From Paludibacteraceae bacterium (GTDB lineage Bacteria; Bacteroidota; Bacteroidia; Bacteroidales; Paludibacteraceae), in NCBI GenBank assembly GCA_024401475.1, contig JAKSKZ010000039.1, positions 1 through 34,960 on the forward strand: a stretch of DNA of 34,960 nucleotides, read 5' to 3'. Position numbers and translations under genes: made by a program. A model generated the notes under the pieces. It did not search any database. It was given only the letters and a program-made list of their open reading frames with translations, and was not told the DNA's origin. Numbering within the stretch: the first letter of the stretch is position 1; each line of letters opens with the position of its first letter. Below, in pieces: positions 8,665 to 17,180 of the stretch.

Positions 8665-9155
8665 TAGGGTGGTTCCCTGCATTAGGTAAGGATCCTCATT
8701 TTCAGATAACGAGTGACTGCACACCAGCATACAACTGTATCGGTTGGGCACTTGGTATGAATGACGTTTGGGTAGGTCTTGACCACCCCATTAATTATGC
8801 TTGGACATGGTGGCCCAAGGAAGTTCCTTGCGATGAAAAGCCAGGATCCCTTATCGCATTGTTCGAGCATTTTGGATTCATTGAGTGTGAAGATGCGTCC
8901 ATCGAAGAAGATTACGATAAAGTCGCCCTCTTTGCAGATGAGGAAGGTTGGACACATGCAGCTAGGGTGATAGGTGATAACCTCATGCATAGCAAGATAG
9001 GAACAGCATGGGATATCCATCACAGTGGAGGAAACACCCTTGATGACACAATGTACGGCACAATCTTCGCCTACATGAAACGCCCTATCTCAGAGCGCTA
9101 CCTTACAGACATCAAGAAACCGCGTGCTGGTACGATTATCATCAACGATATTTGA
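8628..9155 (+). CDS. DUF7689-like protein, possible Cys/His hydrolase fold
   Basis: This 175-residue cytoplasmic protein contains YNCIGWALG (Cys37), AWTWWPKEVP, EEGWTHAARVIGD (His110), then SKIGTAWDIHH (Asp129) and GTIFAYMKRP. The order of Cys in a helix start, a later His in a strand and a following Asp recalls papain-like or NlpC-like folds, but no catalytic activity is established for this family as far as I know. The DUF7689 assignment is from memory of the motif set. The start at 8628 lies inside the preceding gene (37-nt overlap); it is the first ATG of this frame and the conserved part begins soon after. The unit stands alone between the ribosomal operon and the convergent 9287 gene. 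Confidence 0.75.
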   Translation: MAKYTEQEIGTLIGWFPALGKDPHFQITSDCTPAYNCIGWALGMNDVWVGLDHPINYAWTWWPKEVPCDEKPGSLIALFEHFGFIECEDASIEEDYDKVALFADEEGWTHAARVIGDNLMHSKIGTAWDIHHSGGNTLDDTMYGTIFAYMKRPISERYLTDIKKPRAGTIIINDI

Positions 9156-9286
9156 GATTTAGAACAATCAACATAAAGTCAAACAATAAATTCAATCATA
9201 ACCGCCTCTGATAAAACCGTGGCAAATGAGGCTTGGACATGAAATCCATTATGTTAAACGCACAAATCTACTGAATTATTCTTTCC

Positions 9287-9778
9287 CTACTTTCCCGCCA
9301 ATTCTCTAAAATCGTTCGTGATTGAGGAACATTCTGAAGCATATAAGTAGTATATGATGCCATTGAACAGAATTGTAAATACGATAGTGCCGAGCGTCAT
9401 GCCAATCTTTTCCAATATATTCATTGACGTGAAATTTAAGGCGAAAATTAGCAACCCGCAAAGCACAAAAATGATTGATGCAAAATGTGCAAAAATTTGC
9501 CGCCGAGGTTTTTTGACTTCCAAATCCAAAAATGTCTTTTGTCCTTCTAATGTGAAATAGCCTGAAATATAAGGAGACGGTTTGCCTAATATTCCCATAA
9601 CCCTTTTTTGTTTAAGGTCAAATGAGTTGGTCCGAATGGTGCCGACATACGTGTGTTGACCGATTACATATCCATCTTTATTCTCCAATGCCTTGATGTG
9701 CTCTTTCTTGATGCCCTCAAATCGATAAAAGGTCGAAGTCTGAAAGCATTTTTTTAATGCGTCTATAAAAGTGTGCAT
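9287..9778 (-). CDS. Membrane protein of unknown function
   Basis: From the ATG at 9778 the protein has 163 residues: a soluble N-terminal part of about 100 residues (FYRFEGIKKEHIKALENKDGYV) and two membrane segments at about 103-122 and 128-150, with a short C-terminal tail. No family was recognised. The start was chosen because it lies 4 nt after the nitroreductase stop; an ATG at 9802 would overlap that gene. Bacterial-PH-like immunity or envelope proteins can have this layout, but nothing specific can be said. Confidence 0.7.
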   Translation of the reverse strand: MHTFIDALKKCFQTSTFYRFEGIKKEHIKALENKDGYVIGQHTYVGTIRTNSFDLKQKRVMGILGKPSPYISGYFTLEGQKTFLDLEVKKPRRQIFAHFASIIFVLCGLLIFALNFTSMNILEKIGMTLGTIVFTILFNGIIYYLYASECSSITNDFRELAGK

Positions 9779-9782
9779 ATCG

Positions 9783-10304
9783 TTACTTTGCCCAAACCAC
9801 ATAATCCGCTTTTCTTTCTGATTGAGGTTTCTCGTCTTCGTCCGAATAGCCTACGATGCAGTGACCGATGCCTTCGTATTCGCCAGTGATGCCCAACTCG
9901 TTGAGAATCTGCTTGCCCTCTTCGCTTTCAAATTCCTCTTTGGCTCTGTGGATCCAGCAAGAGCCCAATCCTAAGCTGTGGGCGGCAATCATCAGGTTCT
10001 CCATCACAAGCGATCCGTCGTATAGGCGTGTGTTGATGTTTTTGTCGGCCAAGACAACCAAGACAACGGGTGCTCCGTAGAATGGGTCGGCGTTTATACC
10101 TAAAATTTTAGCGTTCATTTGACTGAGTTTGTCTCTCAACGTCTTGTTGGTGATGGCGATAATGATGGGAGACTGCCTGTTCATGCCCGTAGGTGCATAG
10201 GTGCCTGCCTTTACGATCTCTTCCAAAAGAGATTGAGGCACTGCGTCAGACTTGTATTTCTTCACGCTTCTGCGTGTGATGATGTTATTGATTGTTTCGT
10301 TCAT
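9783..10304 (-). CDS. Nitroreductase family protein (FMN-dependent oxidoreductase)
   Basis: This protein belongs to the FMN-dependent nitroreductase fold. Visible family features are ITRRSVKKYKSDAVPQ at the N-terminus (FMN phosphate contact), AGTYAPTGMNRQSPIII, and LMIAAHSLGLGSCWIH. The C-terminal GHCIVGYSDEDEKPQSERK is the usual FMN-binding end. It likely reduces a nitro compound, quinone or flavin with NAD(P)H; the natural substrate cannot be inferred. I chose the ATG at 10304 (MNETINNIITRRS), giving 173 residues. A start at 10340 would overlap ung. Genes on both sides run in the same direction with small gaps. Confidence 0.93.
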   Translation of the reverse strand: MNETINNIITRRSVKKYKSDAVPQSLLEEIVKAGTYAPTGMNRQSPIIIAITNKTLRDKLSQMNAKILGINADPFYGAPVVLVVLADKNINTRLYDGSLVMENLMIAAHSLGLGSCWIHRAKEEFESEEGKQILNELGITGEYEGIGHCIVGYSDEDEKPQSERKADYVVWAK

Positions 10305-10333
10305 ATTTGATATGTTTTGATTGTTTTTGTTCG

Positions 10334-10996
10334 TTACCATTCAATCGGAGTTTCCCCATGGCTTTGTAAGTAAGCGTTGGCTTGACTGAAGTGCTTACAA
10401 CCGAAAAATCCTCTATAGGCGGAAAGTGGAGAAGGGTGGACAGCCTTCAAAACGAGATGCTTCTTGGTGTCGATGACCATTCCTTTCTTTTGTGCGTAGG
10501 ATCCCCAAAGCATAAAGACGAGGCCGCTACGTTTGTCGGATAGTTCCTTAATCACGCTGTCGGTGAACTCTTCCCATCCCTTGTTTTGATGCGAAGCTGC
10601 TTGGTTAGCTCTGACGGTTAAAATTGCGTTGAGCAGGAGCACTCCTTGGCTGGCCCAACGTTCCAGATTTCCAGAGGCGGGCATGGGTTTGTGGAGGTCG
10701 TCTTCAATCTCTTTGAAGATGTTGATGAGAGAAGGAGGAAAGGCGATTCCGTCGTTGACGGAGAAACAGAGACCATGTGCCTGACCAGGACCATGATAAG
10801 GGTCTTGACCGATAATCACCACCTTCGCCTTGTCGAATGGACAGAGGTTGAAAGCATTGAAAATCAGTTTGGCAGGTGGGTAAATGGTCGTTGTTTGGTA
10901 CTCTTTTCTGACGAAACTGGTGAGAATTTCGAAATAGGGCTTGTTAAATTCCTCTTGCAACGCATCTTTCCAAGTCTCTTCTATTTTTACATCCAT
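10334..10996 (-). CDS. ung: Uracil-DNA glycosylase
   Basis: This family 1 UDG removes uracil from DNA to begin base excision repair. At 220 residues it has the normal length. The water-activating loop GQDPYHG is at residues 63-69 with Asp65 as the catalytic base. The DNA-intercalating loop HPSPLSA is at about 187-193 with catalytic His187. [16 protein letters not shown] and [10 protein letters not shown] are also typical. A strong AAAGGAG site precedes the start. On the minus strand TACTTTTG at 11052-11059 (plus-strand coordinates) could be its -7 element. Confidence 0.97.
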   Translation of the reverse strand: MDVKIEETWKDALQEEFNKPYFEILTSFVRKEYQTTTIYPPAKLIFNAFNLCPFDKAKVVIIGQDPYHGPGQAHGLCFSVNDGIAFPPSLINIFKEIEDDLHKPMPASGNLERWASQGVLLLNAILTVRANQAASHQNKGWEEFTDSVIKELSDKRSGLVFMLWGSYAQKKGMVIDTKKHLVLKAVHPSPLSAYRGFFGCKHFSQANAYLQSHGETPIEW

Positions 10997-11168
10997 AACT
11001 CCTTTGTTGTGTTTGATATTGTGTGGTCAACCTTCGAAAGGGGACCTTCTACAAAAGTAGTGATTTTTGTGGCTTTGCCATAGATAATGAAGGTGAATCG
11101 TCTCTTCCTTTCCTCATTATGGCTTTTCGTTGGAAAAATCAACAACAGCACAAAATTCTGAAAAGAAG

Positions 11169-11200
11169 TTGATATATATTAAACTAATGGTGTATTTTTG
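11169..11200 (+). promoter_or_regulatory. Probable promoter of the CotH-like gene
   Basis: TTGA at 11169-11172 and TATTTTTG at 11193-11200 are separated by 20 nt, a good match to the Bacteroidota promoter. The chosen start codon is 83 nt further downstream. Confidence 0.6.
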
Positions 11201-11282
11201 CATATTGTAGGAAATTGATGGCAGTGAAATGGGTTCAGCTGCATGCGTTTCTAAAATAGTAAAGGACCCTCATCTTAAATAT

Positions 11283-14200
11283 ATGAATGGTGATTTTGTA
11301 AAAAGAACGCTATCTATAGTGGCGTTCTCGATAACTTTTTTTTCTGGATTTGCTCTGGCAACGGAGGAGTCGTGTCTCCATGAATTCCAATCGGATACTA
11401 TTGCCGCCACTTGTGTAAAGGCAGGTTCTATCACTAATACGTGTACTCTTTGTGATTACTCCGAAACTTTGACCATCAAGGCAAAAGGTCACTCTTACGA
11501 GGAGACTAAAAAGAGTGCAACTTGCACGGCAGAAGGTAGTATAGCCTATAAGTGTAAACGTTGTGGAGATTCCTACAAAGAGACGCTTCCTGCCTTGGGT
11601 CACGATTATAAGACAACGGTTGTTGAGCCAACAATGGAGGCAGGTGGCTATACTAAGCATACTTGTAGTCGCTGCTCAGACTCCTATAAAGACAATATTG
11701 TGGACAAGCTAACTTTGAAGCAATATTTCGAACCATTGAAGATGAGTGAGGTGATGCCTTGCAACTTATCTACTTACATCAACAAAGACAATTACAATTT
11801 TTCGGGTTATCTTGAATTTGCCAATACCTCTTCTCGTAAAATCAATTTGAAGGGATGTGTTTTGACCCATTACAAGAAGAAGTCTAAGGGAACATACGAG
11901 TTGAAGTGGAAATGGGAAATCACGAGCAGCTTATATGTAGAACCATCTTCATACGGAATTGTCTGGATGGACGAATCGACCAAGACGAATCATGCTCCAT
12001 ATAAATTGGATACGGACGGAGGATATTTGACTTTGTATGCTGAGGGTAATCGAATAGATTCTTTGGCGTATGATGCTCTTGATGCTCATGTCGCTTATGG
12101 TCGATATGGAGAGACGCAGGGCTATATGGTTCCATCTCCTTATGCTAAAAACACAGCGGCTTATGCAAGTTTGACATCCAACCGTTGTGCTATGCCGACC
12201 TTTAGTCAGAAACCTGGCGTGTTGAGCGGAGCGACGAGTGTGAAGTTGGCTTCTGCCACTTCGGGAGCGGTCATCTACTATACATTGGATGGAACGGAGC
12301 CTTCAGAATCGAGCAAGTTGCTTTACACGGAGCCTATCGAGGTGAGTTCGAACACAAATGTCAGAGCCATAGCTTGCAAGTCTGGTATGTTGCCAAGTAA
12401 GATAGCTACGGGTTCTTATATCTTTAATGATAGTAAGCATTCTTCTTGTGGTGGTTTCACCCTCCCAATCGTATCGGTGACGATAGACGACCTCTATTAT
12501 GATGATGATACATACGGAATGTTTGTGAAGGGAACTAACGGAATCAATGGTGATAAGGATTGTCAGAACGAATGGGCCAACTACAATCAAGATTGGAAAC
12601 GACCTGTGAATTTTGAATATATTGTTGATGGAAAACAAGTTGTCTCTCAAGAGGTGGAGGCTGCTATTGAGGGTGGATGTTCCCGAAGGGAGAAGATAAA
12701 ATCCATTTCGTTGAAGGCTTCTAAGAAGTCGGGCAATAACCGTTACAATTACCATTTCTTCAATTCTAAACCAACCGTATTCCATCAGACGCTCCACTTG
12801 CGTAATGGTGGAACAGCCTATAGTTGCGTGCCGTTCCGAGATGGCTTGATGCAAACCTTCACCCATGGTATGAACGTTGACTATCAGGCTTATCAACCTG
12901 TGGCTTACTATCTCAATGGAAAGTATATCGGTCTGATGGCACTCAATGAACGTGCCAATGCCGATTATGTGAAGGCAAATTATGATTATGATGAGGAAGA
13001 TATCGATTTGATTTCCGTGTCCGATCAATTAGGCATTCGTGCTTCAAAGGGTGATAAGGAAGCCTATAATGAGTTGGTCTCTTACTTGAACGACAATGAT
13101 CCAGCTTCTGCCAATTACTATTCGGGAGCGTGCCAAAGAATGGATGTTGATGAGTATATCGATTATCAAATATTCCAACAGTTCATCGTCAATTGTGATT
13201 GGCCAGGCAATAACGCGAAGATGTGGAGGGCTAAGAAGGATGGCTTGTTCCGTTGGATTCTTTACGACACCGATTTCGGATTGGGCTTGTGCGACTACGA
13301 TTGGTTGTGTAAATCAGGTAGGAATATGATTGATTGGTGCCAAGGCAAAGGAACTACATCTTGGGCAAATCAACAGTCATGGATGGTGAATATATTCAAA
13401 CCGATTTCAAAGAACGAAGAGTTTAAGAGAAAGTTTACGACAAGGTATTTGATCCATTTGTCCAATCGTTTTTCGGAGAAGAACATAAATGCGGTCTTCG
13501 ATAGTATCGTCGATTTGGTCTCTGCCGAATATTGTGCTTATAAAGGAGGCAGTGACGCACTCTCTTCGACAACCTCTATGCGTGAGTTTGCTTTGAAAAG
13601 GCCGAAGTATGTCTATCAACATTTGACGGATTATGTAGAAGGTGATTCTGCTGTTGATTTTATTGTTCGTTCTAATGTCGCAGGTGCAGGCTTGACGCTC
13701 AACGGGGAGAGGTTGCCTTCTCCTTATGAAGGAAAGTATATTGCTGGTTATGATTTTGAGCTGAAGGCTTACGCTCCGGTTGGTTACGAGTTTGACAAGT
13801 GGGTTATTTCGGAATCATCCAATGTCGAGGTGTCAAAAAATTCCAAGGCTAAGGGCGCATTTATGCCTGGTGTTTTGGCGGGTGAATTGAATGGCTCGCT
13901 GTCGATAGAGGCTGTGTTCAAGAAGAGTTCGGCAACGCCTACTTTGGTCATCAACGAGGTTTGCTCAAGCAGCGATTCTAAATCGGGCAATTCGGACGAT
14001 TTCGGCGAATATCCAGATTGGTTGGAGTTGTATAATTACGGAACGGAGGACATCAACTTGGCTGGTTTCCGAATAAGAAATAGCAAGACTGGTTTGGTTA
14101 CGGAACTTTCGGATATGGTTATCAAGGCAGGTGGACATAAATTGCTTTGGGCGAAGGGCGAATCTCGCATCGGTGATGAATACCTGAATTTCAAGTTGGA

Positions 14201-14660
14201 CAACGACAAGCCTTCGCAAATTTGTTTGTTCTATACCGATGGAACTTCCGATGTGACAGTGGATTGCATGAAGTATGTAACTCTTGCTGCCAACGCATCT
14301 TATGGTAGGATGACGGATAATTCTTCTAAATGGGCAATCTTTGATAAGTGCGATGATAATTCTTCTGCTGCAACGCCAGGATTTGAAAATGGTTCGTTGT
14401 GTGAGGGTTCGTTGAGTGGAGAAAAAACAATCGAAACATCTCCGATGGCTTTGTATCCAAATCCAGCTACGGATTATATCAAGGTTGAGACTCCAAGTTT
14501 GATGGAATCTTATGTGATTTATGATTTGGGCGGAATGGCTGTCCGTCAAGGCAATGGCGAGTCAACGTCGATAGACGTATCAGAGTTGTCTTCGGGTATC
14601 TATTTGATTGCAGTGAAGACGTCGGATAATGTTTATCGAATGAAATTTGTAAAGCAATAA
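11283..14660 (+). CDS. Secreted CotH-kinase-like multidomain protein with T9SS sorting domain
   Basis: From the ATG at 11283 (MNGDFVKRTLSIVAFSITFF) the protein has 1125 residues and a clear signal peptide ending near FALA. A start at 11229 would put 18 residues before it. Domains in order: three Cys-rich repeats of the form CxxC...Y.E......GH (about residues 30-145); a lamin-tail-like domain (about 155-285); a chitobiase C-terminal-type domain with YYTLDGTEPS (about 300-375); a CotH kinase-like domain (about 385-790) with YLNGKYIGLMALNERA and RWILYDTDFGLGL; an InlB-like B repeat (about 800-880); a second lamin-tail domain starting LVINEVCSS; and a type A T9SS C-terminal domain (about 1050-1125) with LYPNPATDYI, GIYLIAV and a basic end. 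CotH proteins are atypical kinases; the substrate here is unknown. The protein should reach the cell surface or medium through the type IX system. Confidence 0.9.
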   Translation: MNGDFVKRTLSIVAFSITFFSGFALATEESCLHEFQSDTIAATCVKAGSITNTCTLCDYSETLTIKAKGHSYEETKKSATCTAEGSIAYKCKRCGDSYKETLPALGHDYKTTVVEPTMEAGGYTKHTCSRCSDSYKDNIVDKLTLKQYFEPLKMSEVMPCNLSTYINKDNYNFSGYLEFANTSSRKINLKGCVLTHYKKKSKGTYELKWKWEITSSLYVEPSSYGIVWMDESTKTNHAPYKLDTDGGYLTLYAEGNRIDSLAYDALDAHVAYGRYGETQGYMVPSPYAKNTAAYASLTSNRCAMPTFSQKPGVLSGATSVKLASATSGAVIYYTLDGTEPSESSKLLYTEPIEVSSNTNVRAIACKSGMLPSKIATGSYIFNDSKHSSCGGFTLPIVSVTIDDLYYDDDTYGMFVKGTNGINGDKDCQNEWANYNQDWKRPVNFEYIVDGKQVVSQEVEAAIEGGCSRREKIKSISLKASKKSGNNRYNYHFFNSKPTVFHQTLHLRNGGTAYSCVPFRDGLMQTFTHGMNVDYQAYQPVAYYLNGKYIGLMALNERANADYVKANYDYDEEDIDLISVSDQLGIRASKGDKEAYNELVSYLNDNDPASANYYSGACQRMDVDEYIDYQIFQQFIVNCDWPGNNAKMWRAKKDGLFRWILYDTDFGLGLCDYDWLCKSGRNMIDWCQGKGTTSWANQQSWMVNIFKPISKNEEFKRKFTTRYLIHLSNRFSEKNINAVFDSIVDLVSAEYCAYKGGSDALSSTTSMREFALKRPKYVYQHLTDYVEGDSAVDFIVRSNVAGAGLTLNGERLPSPYEGKYIAGYDFELKAYAPVGYEFDKWVISESSNVEVSKNSKAKGAFMPGVLAGELNGSLSIEAVFKKSSATPTLVINEVCSSSDSKSGNSDDFGEYPDWLELYNYGTEDINLAGFRIRNSKTGLVTELSDMVIKAGGHKLLWAKGESRIGDEYLNFKLDNDKPSQICLFYTDGTSDVTVDCMKYVTLAANASYGRMTDNSSKWAIFDKCDDNSSAATPGFENGSLCEGSLSGEKTIETSPMALYPNPATDYIKVETPSLMESYVIYDLGGMAVRQGNGESTSIDVSELSSGIYLIAVKTSDNVYRMKFVKQ

Positions 14661-14707
14661 TAAAATTCAAGGTGGGGCATTAGCCCTGCCTCAAACGAAG
14701 AAATGAG

Positions 14708-15325
14708 ATGGAAAATATCTTTTTGAGGATGAAGCATTGGCAGTTGTTCTTGATAATATTCATGTCGCCAATGGTGTTTTACGTTTATATGATGCAAAGA
14801 ATTGTTTTGATGGTGCCATCGATGGAGAAAGCAGCCCCAGAGTTTGAACCGATGTCAATGTTTTCGGTTTTTGGTTATTTCATACCCATTCTGATGGTGT
14901 CGTTTGTCGTCTGGATTGCTTATATGCTGACTTTGATGCGTGCGTTAAATGATAGGAAGCCAGATGAGTTGAGGAGAAGTTTGAGATTCCCAATCTTTTG
15001 TCTCCTTTTTGCAGCGATTTACATAATTGTAATTTCCGTTTCTGTATCTATCTTTTTCTTCAATATGGATATAACGAACGGAATGGAAAGTATCGATCCC
15101 AAATACATATTACGTATGATGGGCATTATCATTCCCTCTCACTTTTTCTCTATGTTTTCTATTTTCTATGTTTTTTACGTGAATGCAAGTTCCTTGAAAA
15201 CTGTAGAGTTGCAGAGAAAACCGAAGGGAGATGAATTCATTGGTGAGTTCTTGTTGTTTTGGCTTTTCCCGATAGGGATCTGGTTTTTGCAACCAAGGAT
15301 AAATAAGTTGTTCGGACAAGAATAG
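14708..15325 (+). CDS. Multi-pass membrane protein of unknown function
   Basis: This 205-residue protein has about five hydrophobic segments: residues 10-32, 52-75, 95-118, 135-158 and 175-192. The C-terminal sequence GEFLLFWLFPIGIWFLQPRINKLF is a pattern I associate with uncharacterised Bacteroidota membrane proteins. It starts 47 nt after the CotH-like gene and may be read through from it; a short GC-rich hairpin without a T run lies between them. It ends just before a strong terminator. Function unknown. Confidence 0.8.
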   Translation: MENIFLRMKHWQLFLIIFMSPMVFYVYMMQRIVLMVPSMEKAAPEFEPMSMFSVFGYFIPILMVSFVVWIAYMLTLMRALNDRKPDELRRSLRFPIFCLLFAAIYIIVISVSVSIFFFNMDITNGMESIDPKYILRMMGIIIPSHFFSMFSIFYVFYVNASSLKTVELQRKPKGDEFIGEFLLFWLFPIGIWFLQPRINKLFGQE

Positions 15326-15330
15326 TAAGG

Positions 15331-15356
15331 AGGGGAATTAAGAGTTCCCCTTTTTT
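15331..15356 (+). terminator. Intrinsic terminator after the membrane protein gene
   Basis: A stem of AGGGGAA (15331-15337) with TTCCCCT (15345-15351) and a 7-nt loop is followed by a T run. Confidence 0.9.
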
Positions 15357-15370
15357 GTTTTTTCGTCTGG

Positions 15371-15405
15371 TTGTCGTGTCGGAGCACAAAAATTGATTAA
15401 ATTTG
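15371..15405 (+). promoter_or_regulatory. Possible promoter of the FKBP gene
   Basis: TAAATTTG at 15398-15405 matches the -7 consensus. TTG at 15371-15373 is the nearest -33 candidate, at slightly long spacing. The FKBP start codon is 37 nt downstream. Confidence 0.5.
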
Positions 15406-15441
15406 TGACAAATTTAGAAATCATTAATAAGAATATATAGC

Positions 15442-16020
15442 ATGGTTATATCAGACAAAAAGTTCGTAGCAGTATCTTATGACCTTTTCGTTCCTACAGA
15501 GGAGGGTGGTCAAGAGTTGATGGAAAAGGCTCCAAAGGAGCGTCCACTCAAGTTCACATTCGGAATGGGAATGATGTTGGAGTCTTTCGAGGCTAAGTTG
15601 AAAGACCTTTCAGTAGGAGACAAGTTTGATTTCAATCTAACTCCAGAAGAGGCCTATGGTGATTTCGAGGAGGAGCGTGTCGTTGATATCGACAAGTCTA
15701 TCTTTATGGTTGATGGCGTTTTTGACGACAAGCACATCGCAGTGGATAGAATGGTGCCAATGATGGATTCAGAAGGCCATCGTTTGGATGGTATCGTGTT
15801 GGAGATTACAGACAAGACTGTGAAAATGGACTTTAACCATCCATTGGCAGGAGAGACTCTTCATTTCGTAGGCGAGGTGCTTGAGGTGCGCGAACCGACT
15901 GCAGAGGAGTTGGCTGTGCTTACTCATCGTTGTAGCGGCGGTGGCTGTGGCAATTGCGGCGGCAACTGCGGAGATGGCAACTGTGGCGAAGGTGGCTGCG
16001 GAGGTTGCGGTAATCATTAA
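15442..16020 (+). CDS. FKBP-type peptidyl-prolyl isomerase, SlyD-like, with Cys/Gly-rich tail
   Basis: This 192-residue cytoplasmic protein catalyses cis-trans isomerisation of prolyl bonds and acts as a chaperone. The FKBP half-domain begins KFVAVSYDLFVPTEEG, with the insert-in-flap (IF) chaperone domain between about residues 75 and 125. The second FKBP strand set includes DFNHPLAGETLHFVGEVLEVREPT, the classic SlyD signature. The last 30 residues are a Gly/Cys/His tail with seven Cys, resembling the Ni/Zn-binding tail of SlyD. It has no signal peptide. It lies 13 nt upstream of aroC and is probably cotranscribed with it. Confidence 0.95.
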   Translation: MVISDKKFVAVSYDLFVPTEEGGQELMEKAPKERPLKFTFGMGMMLESFEAKLKDLSVGDKFDFNLTPEEAYGDFEEERVVDIDKSIFMVDGVFDDKHIAVDRMVPMMDSEGHRLDGIVLEITDKTVKMDFNHPLAGETLHFVGEVLEVREPTAEELAVLTHRCSGGGCGNCGGNCGDGNCGEGGCGGCGNH

Positions 16021-16033
16021 TCGATAGAAGCCA

Positions 16034-17110
16034 ATGAATACATTCGGAAATAGGTTCAGACTAACGACTTTTGGAGAGTCGCATGGTAAGGCGGTCGGTG
16101 GCATCATCGATGGCATGCCTGCTGGTTTGACAATAGACGAAGAGTTTATTCAGCAAGAGTTGAATAGACGTAAGCCGGGACAGTCTGATATCACCACAGC
16201 AAGAAAAGAGGATGATAAGGTGGAATTCCTATCTGGCCTTTTTGAAGGAAAGACTACAGGAACTCCTATCGCATTCTCTGTTTGGAATACCAATCAGCAC
16301 TCTTCTGATTATTCGGACATTAAGGATAAATATCGTCCGTCGCACGCAGATTATACCTATACGATGAAATATGGGGTGCGTGATTATCGTGGCGGCGGTC
16401 GTTCTTCTGCCCGTGAGACTATTTCTCGTATTGTGGGCGGTGCTGTTGCTAAATTGTACTTGAAGCAATTCGGCATCTCTATTCAGGCCTATACTTCGCA
16501 AGCAGGCGAGGTGGTGTTGAATAAGCCTTATACGGAATTGGATCTTTCTGCAACGGAGTCAAGCATCATGCGTTGCCCTGATGCGGAAACATCGGAGAGG
16601 ATGGTGGAATTGGTTCGTGAAGTCAAGCGTCAAGGCGATACAATCGGAGGCGTAATCACTTGTGTTGTGAAGGGTTGTCCTGTCGGCTTGGGCGAGCCTG
16701 TCTTCGGCAAGTTGCATGCTCAGTTGGCTTCTGCAATGCTTTCTATCAATGCAGCCAAAGGATTTGAATATGGTATGGGGTTTGAAGGTGTTGGCAAAAG
16801 AGGTTCTGAAATGAACGACGTGTTCTACTCTGACGAGTCTGGCATTCACACTCGTACAAATAACTCAGGAGGTATTCAAGGTGGAATTTCAAACGGAGAG
16901 GATATCTATTTCCGTGTGGCTTTCAAGCCTGTTCCAACGTTGTTGACTGCTCAAAAGACGGTCAACATGGCTGGCGAGAATGTTGAGATGGCCGTTCGAG
17001 GTCGTCATGATCCTTGCGTTTTGCCTCGTGCTGTGCCTATCGTTGAGGCTATGGCAGCCATGACCATCATGGATGCCATGTTGTTGGCCAAAGGCGGAAA
17101 AATCGAATAA
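16034..17110 (+). CDS. aroC: Chorismate synthase
   Basis: This 358-residue enzyme makes chorismate from EPSP using reduced FMN, the last shikimate step. Signatures include [20 protein letters not shown] at the N-terminus, [54 protein letters not shown] and [20 protein letters not shown]. Length and motifs are complete. It follows the FKBP gene closely and ends before a strong hairpin. Confidence 0.98.
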   Translation: MNTFGNRFRLTTFGESHGKAVGGIIDGMPAGLTIDEEFIQQELNRRKPGQSDITTARKEDDKVEFLSGLFEGKTTGTPIAFSVWNTNQHSSDYSDIKDKYRPSHADYTYTMKYGVRDYRGGGRSSARETISRIVGGAVAKLYLKQFGISIQAYTSQAGEVVLNKPYTELDLSATESSIMRCPDAETSERMVELVREVKRQGDTIGGVITCVVKGCPVGLGEPVFGKLHAQLASAMLSINAAKGFEYGMGFEGVGKRGSEMNDVFYSDESGIHTRTNNSGGIQGGISNGEDIYFRVAFKPVPTLLTAQKTVNMAGENVEMAVRGRHDPCVLPRAVPIVEAMAAMTIMDAMLLAKGGKIE

Positions 17111-17131
17111 AACTGGCAGATATTATATGAA

Positions 17132-17163
17132 AAAGGGTTGGGAATCGTGCTTCCCAACCCTTT
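17132..17163. terminator. Bidirectional terminator between aroC and the convergent lipoprotein gene
   Basis: A perfect 13-bp stem (17132-17144 with 17151-17163, 6-nt loop) begins with A and ends with T tracts, so it can serve aroC on the plus strand and the lipoprotein gene on the minus strand. Confidence 0.9.
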
Positions 17164-17180
17164 GTTTTGTACTTCGAATG

